Made by a program: the position numbers and the translations under genes. A stretch of 19,275 nt of DNA, taken from positions 5,351 to 24,625 of the forward strand of contig DEQB01000017.1 in NCBI GenBank assembly GCA_002359085.1, given 5' to 3'. Below are positions 7,548 through 14,261 of the stretch, one piece after another. Below the pieces are notes generated by a model. It made no database searches and was not told the DNA's origin. It was given only the letters and a program-made list of their open reading frames with translations. Origin of the DNA: Erysipelothrix sp. UBA3377. Lineage in GTDB: Bacteria > Bacillota_I > Bacilli_A > Erysipelotrichales > Erysipelotrichaceae. Each line of letters starts with the position of its first letter. The first letter of the stretch is position 1.

Positions 7548-8108
7548 ATGATTTTAGCATTTACAGGTGCAGGGATCAGTCGCGATTCAGGCATTAGCAC
7601 CTTTATGGAACAGCCAGAAGTTAGAGATCGCTTATACAGAAGTTATGCCAAATCAAATCCCGATTCATACAATAAAACAATACATCAGTTGTTGCAGGTG
7701 ATAAATATCGCCCAACCCAACGATGCACATCATGCATTAAACGAATACAATGTGCCCATCATTACCATGAACATTGATGGTTTACATGAAAAAGCCGGTT
7801 CAAGGGTCTTGGCACTTCATGGTACCATGCCCAATGAAAACGAAGTATCCATTGCCCATACATTGGAAGGCAAACCCGTCTTATATGGAGATGCTGCCCC
7901 AAATTATCAACACGCGATGGATAAAGTTGGATTACTTCAAGAAGGTGATATCTTCTTGGTGATTGGCGCTTCGCATCATACTGCGATCGCTGTTGAGTTA
8001 CGTGAATTCGCTAAATTTAGAAAAGCAGAAATTATTGAAATACAAGCCAATGCGAAACATGAAGTTCGCACTGTCTTGGAAAGACTGAAAGCGGAAGGGA
8101 AATTATGA
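7548..8108 (+). CDS. Small sirtuin-like (SIR2-fold) protein without zinc module
   Basis: Only 186 residues against about 230-250 for normal bacterial sirtuins. NAD-site elements are visible: GAGIS (7-11) followed by SGISTF (14-19, usually SGIPxFR), TMNIDGLHEKAG (73-84, usually TQNIDxLHxxAG), the candidate catalytic His91 in ALHG, VLYGD (111-115, in place of VVxFGE) and LVIGASHH (137-144, in place of the GTS motif). The zinc ribbon between His91 and VLYGD is reduced to about 20 residues and the whole protein contains no cysteine. NAD-dependent deacylation would be the default sirtuin activity, but missing Arg, Pro and Gln in the motifs make the real activity uncertain; NAD(P)/ADP-ribose binding or ADP-ribosyl transfer are alternatives. 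It follows spo0J by six bases and overlaps rpiA by ATGA, so it is coupled to pentose phosphate metabolism. The frame is intact, so decay is unlikely. Confidence 0.75.
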   Translation: MILAFTGAGISRDSGISTFMEQPEVRDRLYRSYAKSNPDSYNKTIHQLLQVINIAQPNDAHHALNEYNVPIITMNIDGLHEKAGSRVLALHGTMPNENEVSIAHTLEGKPVLYGDAAPNYQHAMDKVGLLQEGDIFLVIGASHHTAIAVELREFAKFRKAEIIEIQANAKHEVRTVLERLKAEGKL

Positions 8109-8773
8109 ATCTAAAACAACAAGTCGGTATTGAAGCCGCAAAATATGTTGAAGAAGGCATGATCGTGGGCCTGGGAACGGGATCCACTGCTTATTACATG
8201 ATCGAAGAACTCGGTAGACGTGTCAAAGAAGAAGGATTGAGTATTGTGGGTGTTCCCACATCTGGAAAAAGTGAGGAACAAGCGAAAAGCTTGGGAATCA
8301 AACTCAAAGATATCAATGACATCCCATTTATCGATGTGACCATTGATGGTGCCGATGAATTTGATGACGCATTGAATGGTATTAAAGGCGGCGGTGGCGC
8401 ACTTCTTTTTGAAAAGATTGTAGCCAACATGTCAAAAAAAGTTATTTGGATTGTGGATGACTCCAAGAAAGTCGAAACATTGGGTATGTTTCCCCTTCCT
8501 TTGGAAGTGATTCCTTTTGGCAGTCAAGCACTCTATGTGGAACTTAAATTAAAAGGGTATCGTCCCGAATTTAGAATGAGTGATGGACAAAAATTTAAAA
8601 CAGATTCAGGAAACTATATCTTGGATCTACACCTAACAAAAATCAGTGATGCCCAAGATTTAGCCCAAGAATTGAAACAAATGATTGGGGTTGTCGAACA
8701 TGGACTCTTTATCGATATCTGTGATTTGGTCATTATGGCTGGTAGTGAAGGTATTCAAAAAATAACGAAGTGA
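8105..8773 (+). CDS. rpiA: Ribose-5-phosphate isomerase A
   Basis: Interconverts ribose 5-phosphate and ribulose 5-phosphate in the pentose phosphate pathway, supplying substrate for the Prs enzyme encoded later in the window. The 222 residues match the family. Motifs in order: phosphate loop GLGTGST (22-28), DGADE (81-85), KGGGGAL (94-100) with catalytic Glu103, DDSK (118-121), DSGNYILD and GVVEHGLF. The start overlaps the sirtuin-like gene by ATGA, with GGAAGGG upstream. It is the last gene of the mnmG operon: the TGA stop lies inside the stem of the following terminator. Identification is secure. Confidence 0.97.
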   Translation: MNLKQQVGIEAAKYVEEGMIVGLGTGSTAYYMIEELGRRVKEEGLSIVGVPTSGKSEEQAKSLGIKLKDINDIPFIDVTIDGADEFDDALNGIKGGGGALLFEKIVANMSKKVIWIVDDSKKVETLGMFPLPLEVIPFGSQALYVELKLKGYRPEFRMSDGQKFKTDSGNYILDLHLTKISDAQDLAQELKQMIGVVEHGLFIDICDLVIMAGSEGIQKITK

Positions 8774-8795
8774 GAATGTTGAGTTCTCACTTTTT
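8768..8795 (+). terminator. Rho-independent terminator after rpiA
   Basis: Stem AAGTGAGAA (8768-8776) pairs with TTCTCACTT (8784-8792) around a 7-base loop TGTTGAG, followed by TTTTT (8791-8795). It starts inside the rpiA stop region, and its loop supplies the -35 of the mnmE promoter. Confidence 0.85.
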
Positions 8796-8807
8796 AAAAC
8801 ATATAAT
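8779..8807 (+). promoter_or_regulatory. Promoter of mnmE-tatD
   Basis: Perfect -10 TATAAT (8802-8807) with TTGAGT (8779-8784) exactly 17 bases upstream. The -35 lies in the loop of the rpiA terminator. Expected start is near 8814, giving a leader of about 15 bases. Confidence 0.7.
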
Positions 8808-8828
8808 ACATAAAGAAGGATGATGTTT

Positions 8829-10175
8829 ATGAGTACGCATTTAACCGATACAATTGCTGCAATCATTACTGCTTTGGCAGAAAGTGCCATTTCCGTTATA
8901 CGATTGAGTGGTACCGATGCAATTGAAATCGCAGATAAATTATTTTCAAGAGACTTAAAAAAAGTGGAAAGTCACACCGTAACCTATGGTCATATTAAAG
9001 ATCCTGTCGATGGCAGTATCATTGATGAAGTCTTGGTTTCTGTTTTTAAAGCACCTAAAACTTACACAAAAGAAGATGTGGTTGAAATCAGTTGCCATGG
9101 CGGTGTACTGGTTACCAAGAAGGTTTTGGAGTTGTGTTTATCAAATGGTGCCAGAATGGCAACCAACGGTGAATATACACAACGTGCTTTTTTAAATGGG
9201 CGGATTGATTTATCCCAAGCAGATGCGGTCATGGATTTAATACGATCAGAGAATGACTTCGCACGTGAGCTTGCGATATCAGGTGTTCAAGGTAATATTA
9301 AAAATTTGATCACACCTTTTTTAGATCGTTTGTTGGAAATACTCGCTACCATCGAAGTAAACATCGATTACCCAGAATATGATGATGTTGAAATGTTGAC
9401 ACAAAAAAGTTTATTGCCCAGGGCCCATGCCTTCTTAGGTGACTTGGGTGTTATTTTGAATGAATCAAAAAGTGGACGCATCATGAAAGAAGGCGTAAAG
9501 ACCGTTATCTTGGGTAAACCCAATGTGGGTAAATCCAGCATCTTAAATGTTTTACTAAATGAAGACAAAGCCATTGTAACGGATATTGCGGGAACAACCA
9601 GAGACTTGGTAGAGGGATGGATTCGACTTGACAATGTAGCGCTACACCTTATTGATACTGCTGGTTTAAGAGAAACGGGCGATAAGATTGAACAAATCGG
9701 CATTGAGAAAAGCCGCCAAGCACTTGAAGCAGCAGATTTGGTGATCATTGTCTTTGATGCTTCTGAACAAAGGGATGCAGAAGATCTTGAACTCTTAAAA
9801 CAAACTGAAAATAAAGAACGTATTATTGTATATAATAAAAAAGATTTGGTCAGTGATATAGCATTGGATGGCATCAGTGTCAGCGCAATTGAAGGGGATG
9901 TTTCCCAACTCACGCATGCGATTAATGATATGTTTAAAGAACATACGCGTGCCCTTAAAAAGCCTACCCTTTCCAATGAACGACACATTGCGGCAGTGCG
10001 TGGTTCTTATCTTGCGATGGAGCGCGCAGTCAATGCACTGGAAATGGGTATTGAATTGGACTTGGTCACGATGGACCTCAATGAATCGTATCGTGAACTC
10101 GCATCTGTAATTATGCCAAAAGAAGACATTGATATTCTAGATGAAATATTTAGTCGCTTCTGTTTGGGAAAGTAG
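8829..10175 (+). CDS. mnmE: tRNA modification GTPase MnmE (TrmE)
   Basis: GTPase partner of MnmG in wobble uridine modification. The 448-residue protein has an N-terminal tetrahydrofolate-binding domain (about 1-118), a helical domain and an inserted Ras-like G domain: G1 GKPNVGKS (229-236), G2 region DIAGTTRD (252-259), G3 DTAGL (276-280) and G4 NKKD (336-339). The C-terminal FCLGK (444-448) is the catalytic CxGK motif. The start at 8829 is chosen over the in-frame ATGs at 8820 and 8823 because GAAGGA (8815-8820) then lies eight bases upstream and the N-terminus MSTHLTDTIAAI fits the family. It has its own promoter and is read together with tatD. In Bacillus it sits directly before mnmG; here it is well downstream. 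Confidence 0.98.
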   Translation: MSTHLTDTIAAIITALAESAISVIRLSGTDAIEIADKLFSRDLKKVESHTVTYGHIKDPVDGSIIDEVLVSVFKAPKTYTKEDVVEISCHGGVLVTKKVLELCLSNGARMATNGEYTQRAFLNGRIDLSQADAVMDLIRSENDFARELAISGVQGNIKNLITPFLDRLLEILATIEVNIDYPEYDDVEMLTQKSLLPRAHAFLGDLGVILNESKSGRIMKEGVKTVILGKPNVGKSSILNVLLNEDKAIVTDIAGTTRDLVEGWIRLDNVALHLIDTAGLRETGDKIEQIGIEKSRQALEAADLVIIVFDASEQRDAEDLELLKQTENKERIIVYNKKDLVSDIALDGISVSAIEGDVSQLTHAINDMFKEHTRALKKPTLSNERHIAAVRGSYLAMERAVNALEMGIELDLVTMDLNESYRELASVIMPKEDIDILDEIFSRFCLGK

Positions 10176-10178
10176 GTT

Positions 10179-10943
10179 ATGATGAAAAATTATTGGATAG
10201 ATACGCATTGTCATATTTTTGATCAAGACAATGATATTGAATCGATCAAACAAATTGCCTTGGAACATAATGTTCAAAAGGTTTGTGCAATCTTGGGAAC
10301 CCTGGATGAAGTTGAACGTGCTTTTCTTTTTGCGAAAGATGATTCTTTCTTTGATTTCGCCATTGGCGTACACCCCGGAAGTGTTCGCGATGTTACAATG
10401 GCGGAGTTTGAGAAAATGATGTCTTACTTAGATGAACCCCAGGTAAAGTTTGTGGGTGAAATTGGTTTGGATTATTATTGGGATACCAGTTATACTGAAC
10501 TTCAAAAGGAAATGTTTACCAAACAAATTCAGTATGCCAATGCCCATAATTTACCGATTGCGATTCATATGCGTGATTCAAGTGATGATGTGTATGAAAT
10601 ACTAAAAAAGCATCCCGTTAATCGAAAAGGGATTGCGCACTGTTTTACTGAAGATGTAGAAAGTGCGAAGCGCTTTGTGGATATGGGATACTATATTGGT
10701 GTTGGTGGTATTGTGACCTTTAAAAACGGTGAAAATATTCGTAATTTGGTGACAGAATTACCTCAAGATAGACTGTTGAGTGAAACGGATAGTCCTTATC
10801 TTGCGCCTCAACCATATCGTGGTAAAAAGAATCAACCTGCTTATGTTTCATATGTGGGTAAAGAAATTGCGAAATTAAAGGGATTGACTGAATCGGAAGT
10901 TCAAGCGATTATTTATGACAATTATCATCGTATCATAGACTAA
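10179..10943 (+). CDS. tatD: TatD-family metal-dependent DNase
   Basis: Cytoplasmic TIM-barrel hydrolase of 254 residues, related to Bacillus YabD (DnaN-region TatD) and E. coli TatD/YcfH; family members act as 3'-5' exonucleases and some as D-aminoacyl-tRNA or other hydrolases. Metal-site residues are visible: DTHCH (8-12), the Glu in GEIGLDYYW, His in IAIHMRDS, His in IAHCFTED and Asp in ETDSPYLAP. The gene begins three bases after mnmE; ATG 10182 would have better spacing from AGTAGG, so the first residue is uncertain by one. In Bacillus tatD precedes yabE, rnmV and ksgA; here metNI and queT lie between. A bidirectional terminator follows immediately. Confidence 0.96.
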   Translation: MMKNYWIDTHCHIFDQDNDIESIKQIALEHNVQKVCAILGTLDEVERAFLFAKDDSFFDFAIGVHPGSVRDVTMAEFEKMMSYLDEPQVKFVGEIGLDYYWDTSYTELQKEMFTKQIQYANAHNLPIAIHMRDSSDDVYEILKKHPVNRKGIAHCFTEDVESAKRFVDMGYYIGVGGIVTFKNGENIRNLVTELPQDRLLSETDSPYLAPQPYRGKKNQPAYVSYVGKEIAKLKGLTESEVQAIIYDNYHRIID

Positions 10944-10970
10944 AAAGACGTACTTAAATACGTCTTTTTT
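10942..10970. terminator. Bidirectional terminator between tatD and metI
   Basis: AAAAAGACGTA (10942-10952) and TACGTCTTTTTT (10959-10970) form an 11-bp stem with loop CTTAAA. T runs exist on both strands, so it can end tatD transcripts and the convergent metNI transcripts. The metI stop codon (10969-10971) lies at its edge. Confidence 0.9.
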
Positions 10971-11643
10971 AGTGTGTTGTTTTCTTTGCGATATAACTAC
11001 CAATCCCCTGAATGATCGCAACAATGATGATGATCACAACCAAACTGACATAAAGAATATCCTTCATGTTGCGATCGTATCCGTATCGTTTTACGAATAT
11101 TCCCAAACCGCCTGGACCGAAGTTACCCGCAATGGTTGTGAGTCCGAATAAGACTACAAGGGTAATGGATGCGCCTCTTACAAGTGAGGGAATGGCTTCT
11201 TTTAAATAGACGCGTGTGATGATCTCAATATTGGAGGATCCCATGGATTGGGCCGCTTCAATCAATCCGGGATTCACTTCTGAGAGTGCGTTTTCCACTT
11301 GTCTCACAAAGAAAGGAATGGTACCTACCATAAGGGGTAAGTAAGATCCCTGAACGCGTAGTGCGTTTTGTCCCATCAAAGTGGTCACAAGTGGCATCAT
11401 GGTCATATAGAGAATAAAGAAAGGAATGGACCATACAAGATTGGTGATGGTATCAAAGAATTTGTTGATAAATGCGTTGGGCATAATGCCTTCTGGTTTT
11501 GAGATTATGATGAGAACACCAATTATCAGTCCAATTAATATTGAGAGCGTTCCTGCCACCAACATCATACGGGCAGTTTCGCCCAATGCTTCTATAAAAT
11601 CAGGTAGATATTTGATGAGGTTGGGAAGATATTGTTCAAGCAT
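10969..11643 (-). CDS. metI: Methionine ABC transporter permease MetI
   Basis: Inner membrane permease of the MetNIQ importer, 224 residues with about five hydrophobic segments (for example 28-48, 66-90, 101-115, 160-175 and 196-216). The cytoplasmic coupling loop has the EAA motif EAAQSMGSSNIEI (129-141), and the following NFGPGGLGIFVKRYGYDR (174-191) is characteristic of MetI. The start overlaps the 3' end of metN by eight bases (ATGCTTGA). It is the last gene of its operon and ends in the terminator shared with tatD. No metQ (binding lipoprotein) follows. Confidence 0.94.
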   Translation of the reverse strand: MLEQYLPNLIKYLPDFIEALGETARMMLVAGTLSILIGLIIGVLIIISKPEGIMPNAFINKFFDTITNLVWSIPFFILYMTMMPLVTTLMGQNALRVQGSYLPLMVGTIPFFVRQVENALSEVNPGLIEAAQSMGSSNIEIITRVYLKEAIPSLVRGASITLVVLFGLTTIAGNFGPGGLGIFVKRYGYDRNMKDILYVSLVVIIIIVAIIQGIGSYIAKKTTH

Positions 11644-12652
11644 GGATGAGTACCTCTACTTTCGCGTGTTGTTCTAAATATTGAATGGCTTCTTTTTGGA
11701 TGTTTAAATCTCCTTTTAATATGACGATTAAAGATCCAAGGGGTGTGTTTTTAATCATGTCAACGGTACCGTAAATAATACTGGCTTGGATGTCAAATCG
11801 TTTGGAGATGTCGGATATTAAAGGGTAAGCGACGTCTGTTCCTTTGAAATCAATCTTAAGAACGTATTCATTGGGTTTTATATCCAGTGTTTTTAGATTA
11901 TCGTTGAGGATGGCCTGAATTTTGTCCACATTGTTGGTGGATGATGTGAATTCTTTGGTGATATTACTTTGGGGATCGGAGAAAATGTTCTCAACACTGT
12001 TTTCTTCTACAATGATGCCATTTTCCATTACAGCAACATGATCACAGATTTCTTTGATGACAGCCATTTCGTGGGTGATGATCACAATGGTGATGCCCAG
12101 TTTTTTGTTGAGGTCTTTTAAAAGTTCAAGAATAGATTGAGTGGTTTGAGGATCCAGTGCACTGGTTGCTTCATCGCACAGTAAGACACTGGGGTCGTTG
12201 GCTAAGGCCCTTGCGATTGCTACTCTTTGTTTTTGTCCGCCTGATAGCTGGGAAGGGTAGGCATCTTTTTTGTCTTCAATACCCACCAATGTTAGTAGAT
12301 CCATTACTGTTTTGGGATCATGTTTTCTGGGGAGTGAGTAGGAGACATTGTCGTAAACGGTTCTTGAATTGAATAGATTGAACTGTTGGAATATCATTCC
12401 CATTTTCTTACGATTCTCTCGAAGTGCTTTATCAGATAGGGAGGTGAGTTCAATCCCATTCACGAAAACTTGTCCTTGGTTTGGTTTTTCTAATAAGTTA
12501 ATCAAACGTACGAGTGTACTTTTTCCTGCGCCACTGTATCCGATAATTCCAAAAATGTCTCCCTTTTGAATGGTCAAAGAGACATCTTTCACAGCATTGA
12601 CTGTTTGGGTATCGGTAATAAATGTTTTTGAGACGTTTTTAAGTGTTATCAT
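11636..12652 (-). CDS. metN: Methionine ABC transporter ATP-binding protein MetN
   Basis: ATPase of the methionine importer, 338 residues. Motifs: Walker A GYSGAGKST (38-46), Q-loop Gln89 in MIFQQFN, signature LSGGQ (136-140), Walker B VLLCDEATSALDP (156-168) and His194. The C-terminal part (about 262-336) is a NIL/ACT-like domain, in relatives the site where internal methionine binds and inhibits transport. The start at 12652 is chosen because AGAAGG lies upstream and the family begins with MITLKNVSKTF; the longer open frame to 12838 would pass through the promoter and into queT. A TTGACA-N17-GATAAT promoter lies just upstream and leaves a leader of about 21 bases, too short for a SAM riboswitch or T-box. 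Confidence 0.95.
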   Translation of the reverse strand: MITLKNVSKTFITDTQTVNAVKDVSLTIQKGDIFGIIGYSGAGKSTLVRLINLLEKPNQGQVFVNGIELTSLSDKALRENRKKMGMIFQQFNLFNSRTVYDNVSYSLPRKHDPKTVMDLLTLVGIEDKKDAYPSQLSGGQKQRVAIARALANDPSVLLCDEATSALDPQTTQSILELLKDLNKKLGITIVIITHEMAVIKEICDHVAVMENGIIVEENSVENIFSDPQSNITKEFTSSTNNVDKIQAILNDNLKTLDIKPNEYVLKIDFKGTDVAYPLISDISKRFDIQASIIYGTVDMIKNTPLGSLIVILKGDLNIQKEAIQYLEQHAKVEVLIHA

Positions 12653-12679
12653 GGCTTTACCTTCTTTACAATTATAGAA

Positions 12680-12708
12680 ATTATCTTGTAAATAAAGGCT
12701 TTTGTCAA
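12680..12708 (-). promoter_or_regulatory. Promoter of metN-metI
   Basis: On the minus strand TTGACA (12703-12708) and GATAAT (12680-12685) are separated by 17 bases, a near-consensus vegetative promoter. Expected start is near 12673. It overlaps the upstream region of the divergent queT promoter. Confidence 0.75.
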
Positions 12709-12715
12709 ATATGTA

Positions 12716-12724
12716 TGGTATAAT
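12716..12724 (+). promoter_or_regulatory. Extended -10 promoter of queT
   Basis: TGGTATAAT is a perfect TGn-extended -10; no good -35 lies at normal distance. Expected start is near 12731, with AGGGGTG ribosome site at 12735-12741. The leader of about 16 bases has no room for a preQ1 riboswitch. Confidence 0.65.
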
Positions 12725-12746
12725 TTTTATCGATAGGGGTGAACGT

Positions 12747-13220
12747 ATGAAGTTTAATACAAGAGAGCTTGCGTTACAGGCAATGGTCGCAGCTGTATAT
12801 GTAGCCGTAACCTTTGCGTTACAGTCTGTTTCATTCATGGCAATTCAATTTAGAATCTCAGAGTTTTTATTGATTCTCGTATTGGTAAATAAGAAGAATG
12901 CGATCGGTATTATTATCGGAACGCTGTTGGCCAATACTTTCAGTGATGCGGGTTTGATTGATGTGGTTGTGGGAACATTCGCTACCTTTTTGGCTTTACA
13001 AGTTATGATTTATTCTAAAAATAAATGGGTTCAATATCTTGCGCCAGCGGTCTTGAATGGGATCATCATTGGTATTATGTTGTGGGCTGTGTTTGATTTA
13101 CCGTTGGTTATCAACATGGTTTCAGTCTTTGTATCTGAGGTTGTCGTGACCTTTGTGCCTTGGGTTTTGATGGGAAAGTATATTTTTGAAAATGAGTCAA
13201 TTCAAGAGATTTTTGGATAA
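12747..13220 (+). CDS. queT: QueT-family transporter (ECF S component, queuosine precursor)
   Basis: Integral membrane protein of 157 residues with about five hydrophobic segments. The N-terminal helix (LALQAMVAAVYVAVTF), then IQFRISE (33-39), LLANTFSD and IDVVVGTFATFLA (71-83) match the QueT family pattern. QueT proteins are substrate-binding S components that use a shared energy-coupling module (EcfA, EcfA', EcfT, not in this window) to import a queuosine precursor. The start at 12747 is chosen for the AGGGGTG seven bases upstream and the family N-terminus; ATG 12702 lies before the promoter. It is a single-gene unit between the divergent metNI operon and a terminator. The family is assigned from pattern recognition; substrate is inferred from the family. 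Confidence 0.85.
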   Translation: MKFNTRELALQAMVAAVYVAVTFALQSVSFMAIQFRISEFLLILVLVNKKNAIGIIIGTLLANTFSDAGLIDVVVGTFATFLALQVMIYSKNKWVQYLAPAVLNGIIIGIMLWAVFDLPLVINMVSVFVSEVVVTFVPWVLMGKYIFENESIQEIFG

Positions 13221-13254
13221 TCCCACAATATCCCATATTTTTAATATATGCTAT

Positions 13255-13279
13255 AAAACCCACTGTTTAGTGGGTTTTT
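13255..13279 (+). terminator. Rho-independent terminator after queT
   Basis: AAAACCCACT (13255-13264) and AGTGGGTTTT (13269-13278) form a 10-bp stem with a GTTT loop, followed by a T run to 13279. The remaining spacer to 13382 holds the promoter of the next gene. Confidence 0.92.
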
Positions 13280-13321
13280 CTCTAGTTTTGGTTTAAAATA
13301 AGTTTGTGGGTGGTCTAAAAT

Positions 13322-13350
13322 TTGACCTTGAAAATGCTTTGTGTTATCGT
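13322..13350 (+). promoter_or_regulatory. Promoter of the 3D-domain lipoprotein gene
   Basis: TTGACC (13322-13327), 17 bases, then TATCGT (13345-13350), the -10 preceded by TGT so that it is also TGn-extended. Expected start is near 13357, leader about 26 bases. Confidence 0.55.
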
Positions 13351-13382
13351 TTTTTAGTAGCTTTTTGAGAGGAGCTTTTTTC

Positions 13383-14216
13383 ATGAGAAAAATCATTATG
13401 GCTTTGGCCATTATGGCTGTACTATCTGGTTGTACTACAAGTGCTGATAACAGTCTTGAAGTAGTTTATCCAGAAGTAAACATTGAAATTGAAACTATAG
13501 AACCAAAACCTTATATTATTGAAATTGAAGAAGAAGTTGTGGCTTTAGAGGCCCCAACTGTTGAAGTTCAAAATGGACAGCATTTCCATGCACGTGGCGT
13601 GAGCTTTGTGAGTGGTAAGGTCAGTGATGGAGAAACAGGGTATGTTGTAAAGAAATACGCTGTGGCTTATAACATCAAGGGTGAACTGTTATCGAGAACT
13701 GAGTTGGTTGATGAAGCGGTTGTGGTGGATACCACCCCAACGATCTATGCTGATAACCAACCGGTAGTGCCTGGCAACTACTATACTTCTTCAAGAGTTA
13801 CCCGTTATGGTTATGACTGCTATGGATGTGGATATGATGAATCCACACAAAGAGGCGGTACTGCAGCGGGAATTCAAGTTGGATACAACGAAGTAAGACA
13901 AAAGGATGGAACGTGGAAAGAAGGAATTACCTATGAAGGGTATTACATTATTGCTACATCTTCTTCTATTCCGTTTTGTACCGTTGTTGAAGTATCCAAT
14001 CATTCGATCTCAGGATATGGGATCAAACCGGGTGTACCCTTTAAGGCTATCGTAGTTGATAGGGGTGGCGCGATTACGGGATCTAAGACAGATTTGTATA
14101 TTGGATCTCAAAGTGATAGAACGGTTAATTTAGGTAGAAAACGCACGTTTGACGTTGAGATTGTTGAATTAAATTCAAGAACGAAATCAAATGGAGTTTT
14201 CAATTGTGATGTTTAG
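13383..14216 (+). CDS. Lipoprotein with G5-like and C-terminal 3D domain (YabE position)
   Basis: Secreted, lipid-anchored protein of 277 residues. A basic start and hydrophobic stretch lead to lipobox LSGC with Cys17. An acidic, Glu/Ile/Pro-rich linker (about 25-62) follows. Residues about 63-130 look like a degenerate G5-type beta domain (repeating pattern around YAVAYNIKGELLSRTEL); this is a weak match. Residues about 140-262 are a 3D domain, the fold of MltA-like murein lytic enzymes: GGTAAG (158-163), VDRGGAITGSKTDLYI (225-240) and LGRKRTFDVEIVEL. Two of the name-giving Asp are present (Asp226, Asp237); the first seems replaced in IATSSSIPFCT. Cys146, 149, 199 and 275 are unusual for an exported domain. 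ATG 13383 has AGAGGAG eight bases upstream. Location between tatD and rnmV matches Bacillus yabE, a resuscitation-type cell-wall protein. Confidence 0.85.
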   Translation: MRKIIMALAIMAVLSGCTTSADNSLEVVYPEVNIEIETIEPKPYIIEIEEEVVALEAPTVEVQNGQHFHARGVSFVSGKVSDGETGYVVKKYAVAYNIKGELLSRTELVDEAVVVDTTPTIYADNQPVVPGNYYTSSRVTRYGYDCYGCGYDESTQRGGTAAGIQVGYNEVRQKDGTWKEGITYEGYYIIATSSSIPFCTVVEVSNHSISGYGIKPGVPFKAIVVDRGGAITGSKTDLYIGSQSDRTVNLGRKRTFDVEIVELNSRTKSNGVFNCDV

Positions 14217-14220
14217 TAAG

Positions 14221-14244
14221 AAAACGACAAATCGTCGTTTTTTT
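14221..14244 (+). terminator. Rho-independent terminator after the 3D lipoprotein gene
   Basis: AAAACGAC (14221-14228) pairs with GTCGTTTT (14234-14241) around AAATC; the T run continues to 14244. It ends only three bases before the extended -10 of rnmV begins. Confidence 0.88.
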
Positions 14245-14246
14245 CA

Positions 14247-14255
14247 TGCTATAAT
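14247..14255 (+). promoter_or_regulatory. Extended -10 promoter of rnmV
   Basis: TGCTATAAT is a perfect TGn-extended -10. Seven bases downstream of its last T is 14262, the A of the rnmV start codon, so the mRNA is predicted to be leaderless. The terminator hairpin occupies the place of a -35. Confidence 0.65.
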
Positions 14256-14261
14256 TGTACT

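Noticed and set aside
9368..9988. 206-codon open frame on the minus strand
   Set aside because: It lies entirely opposite mnmE, has low-complexity Ser/Leu composition and no ribosome site; a shadow frame.
12653..12838. Longer N-terminus for MetN
   Set aside because: The extra 62 codons run back through the metN promoter and into queT, have no family similarity, and the ribosome site points to 12652.
13249..13257. TGCTATAAA as another extended -10
   Set aside because: Transcription would begin inside the queT terminator hairpin; more likely a chance match in AT-rich spacer.
13341..13382. GTG start for the 3D lipoprotein 14 codons upstream
   Set aside because: It would place the start before the predicted transcription start and the AGAGGAG site, and would put residues ahead of a well-formed lipoprotein signal.
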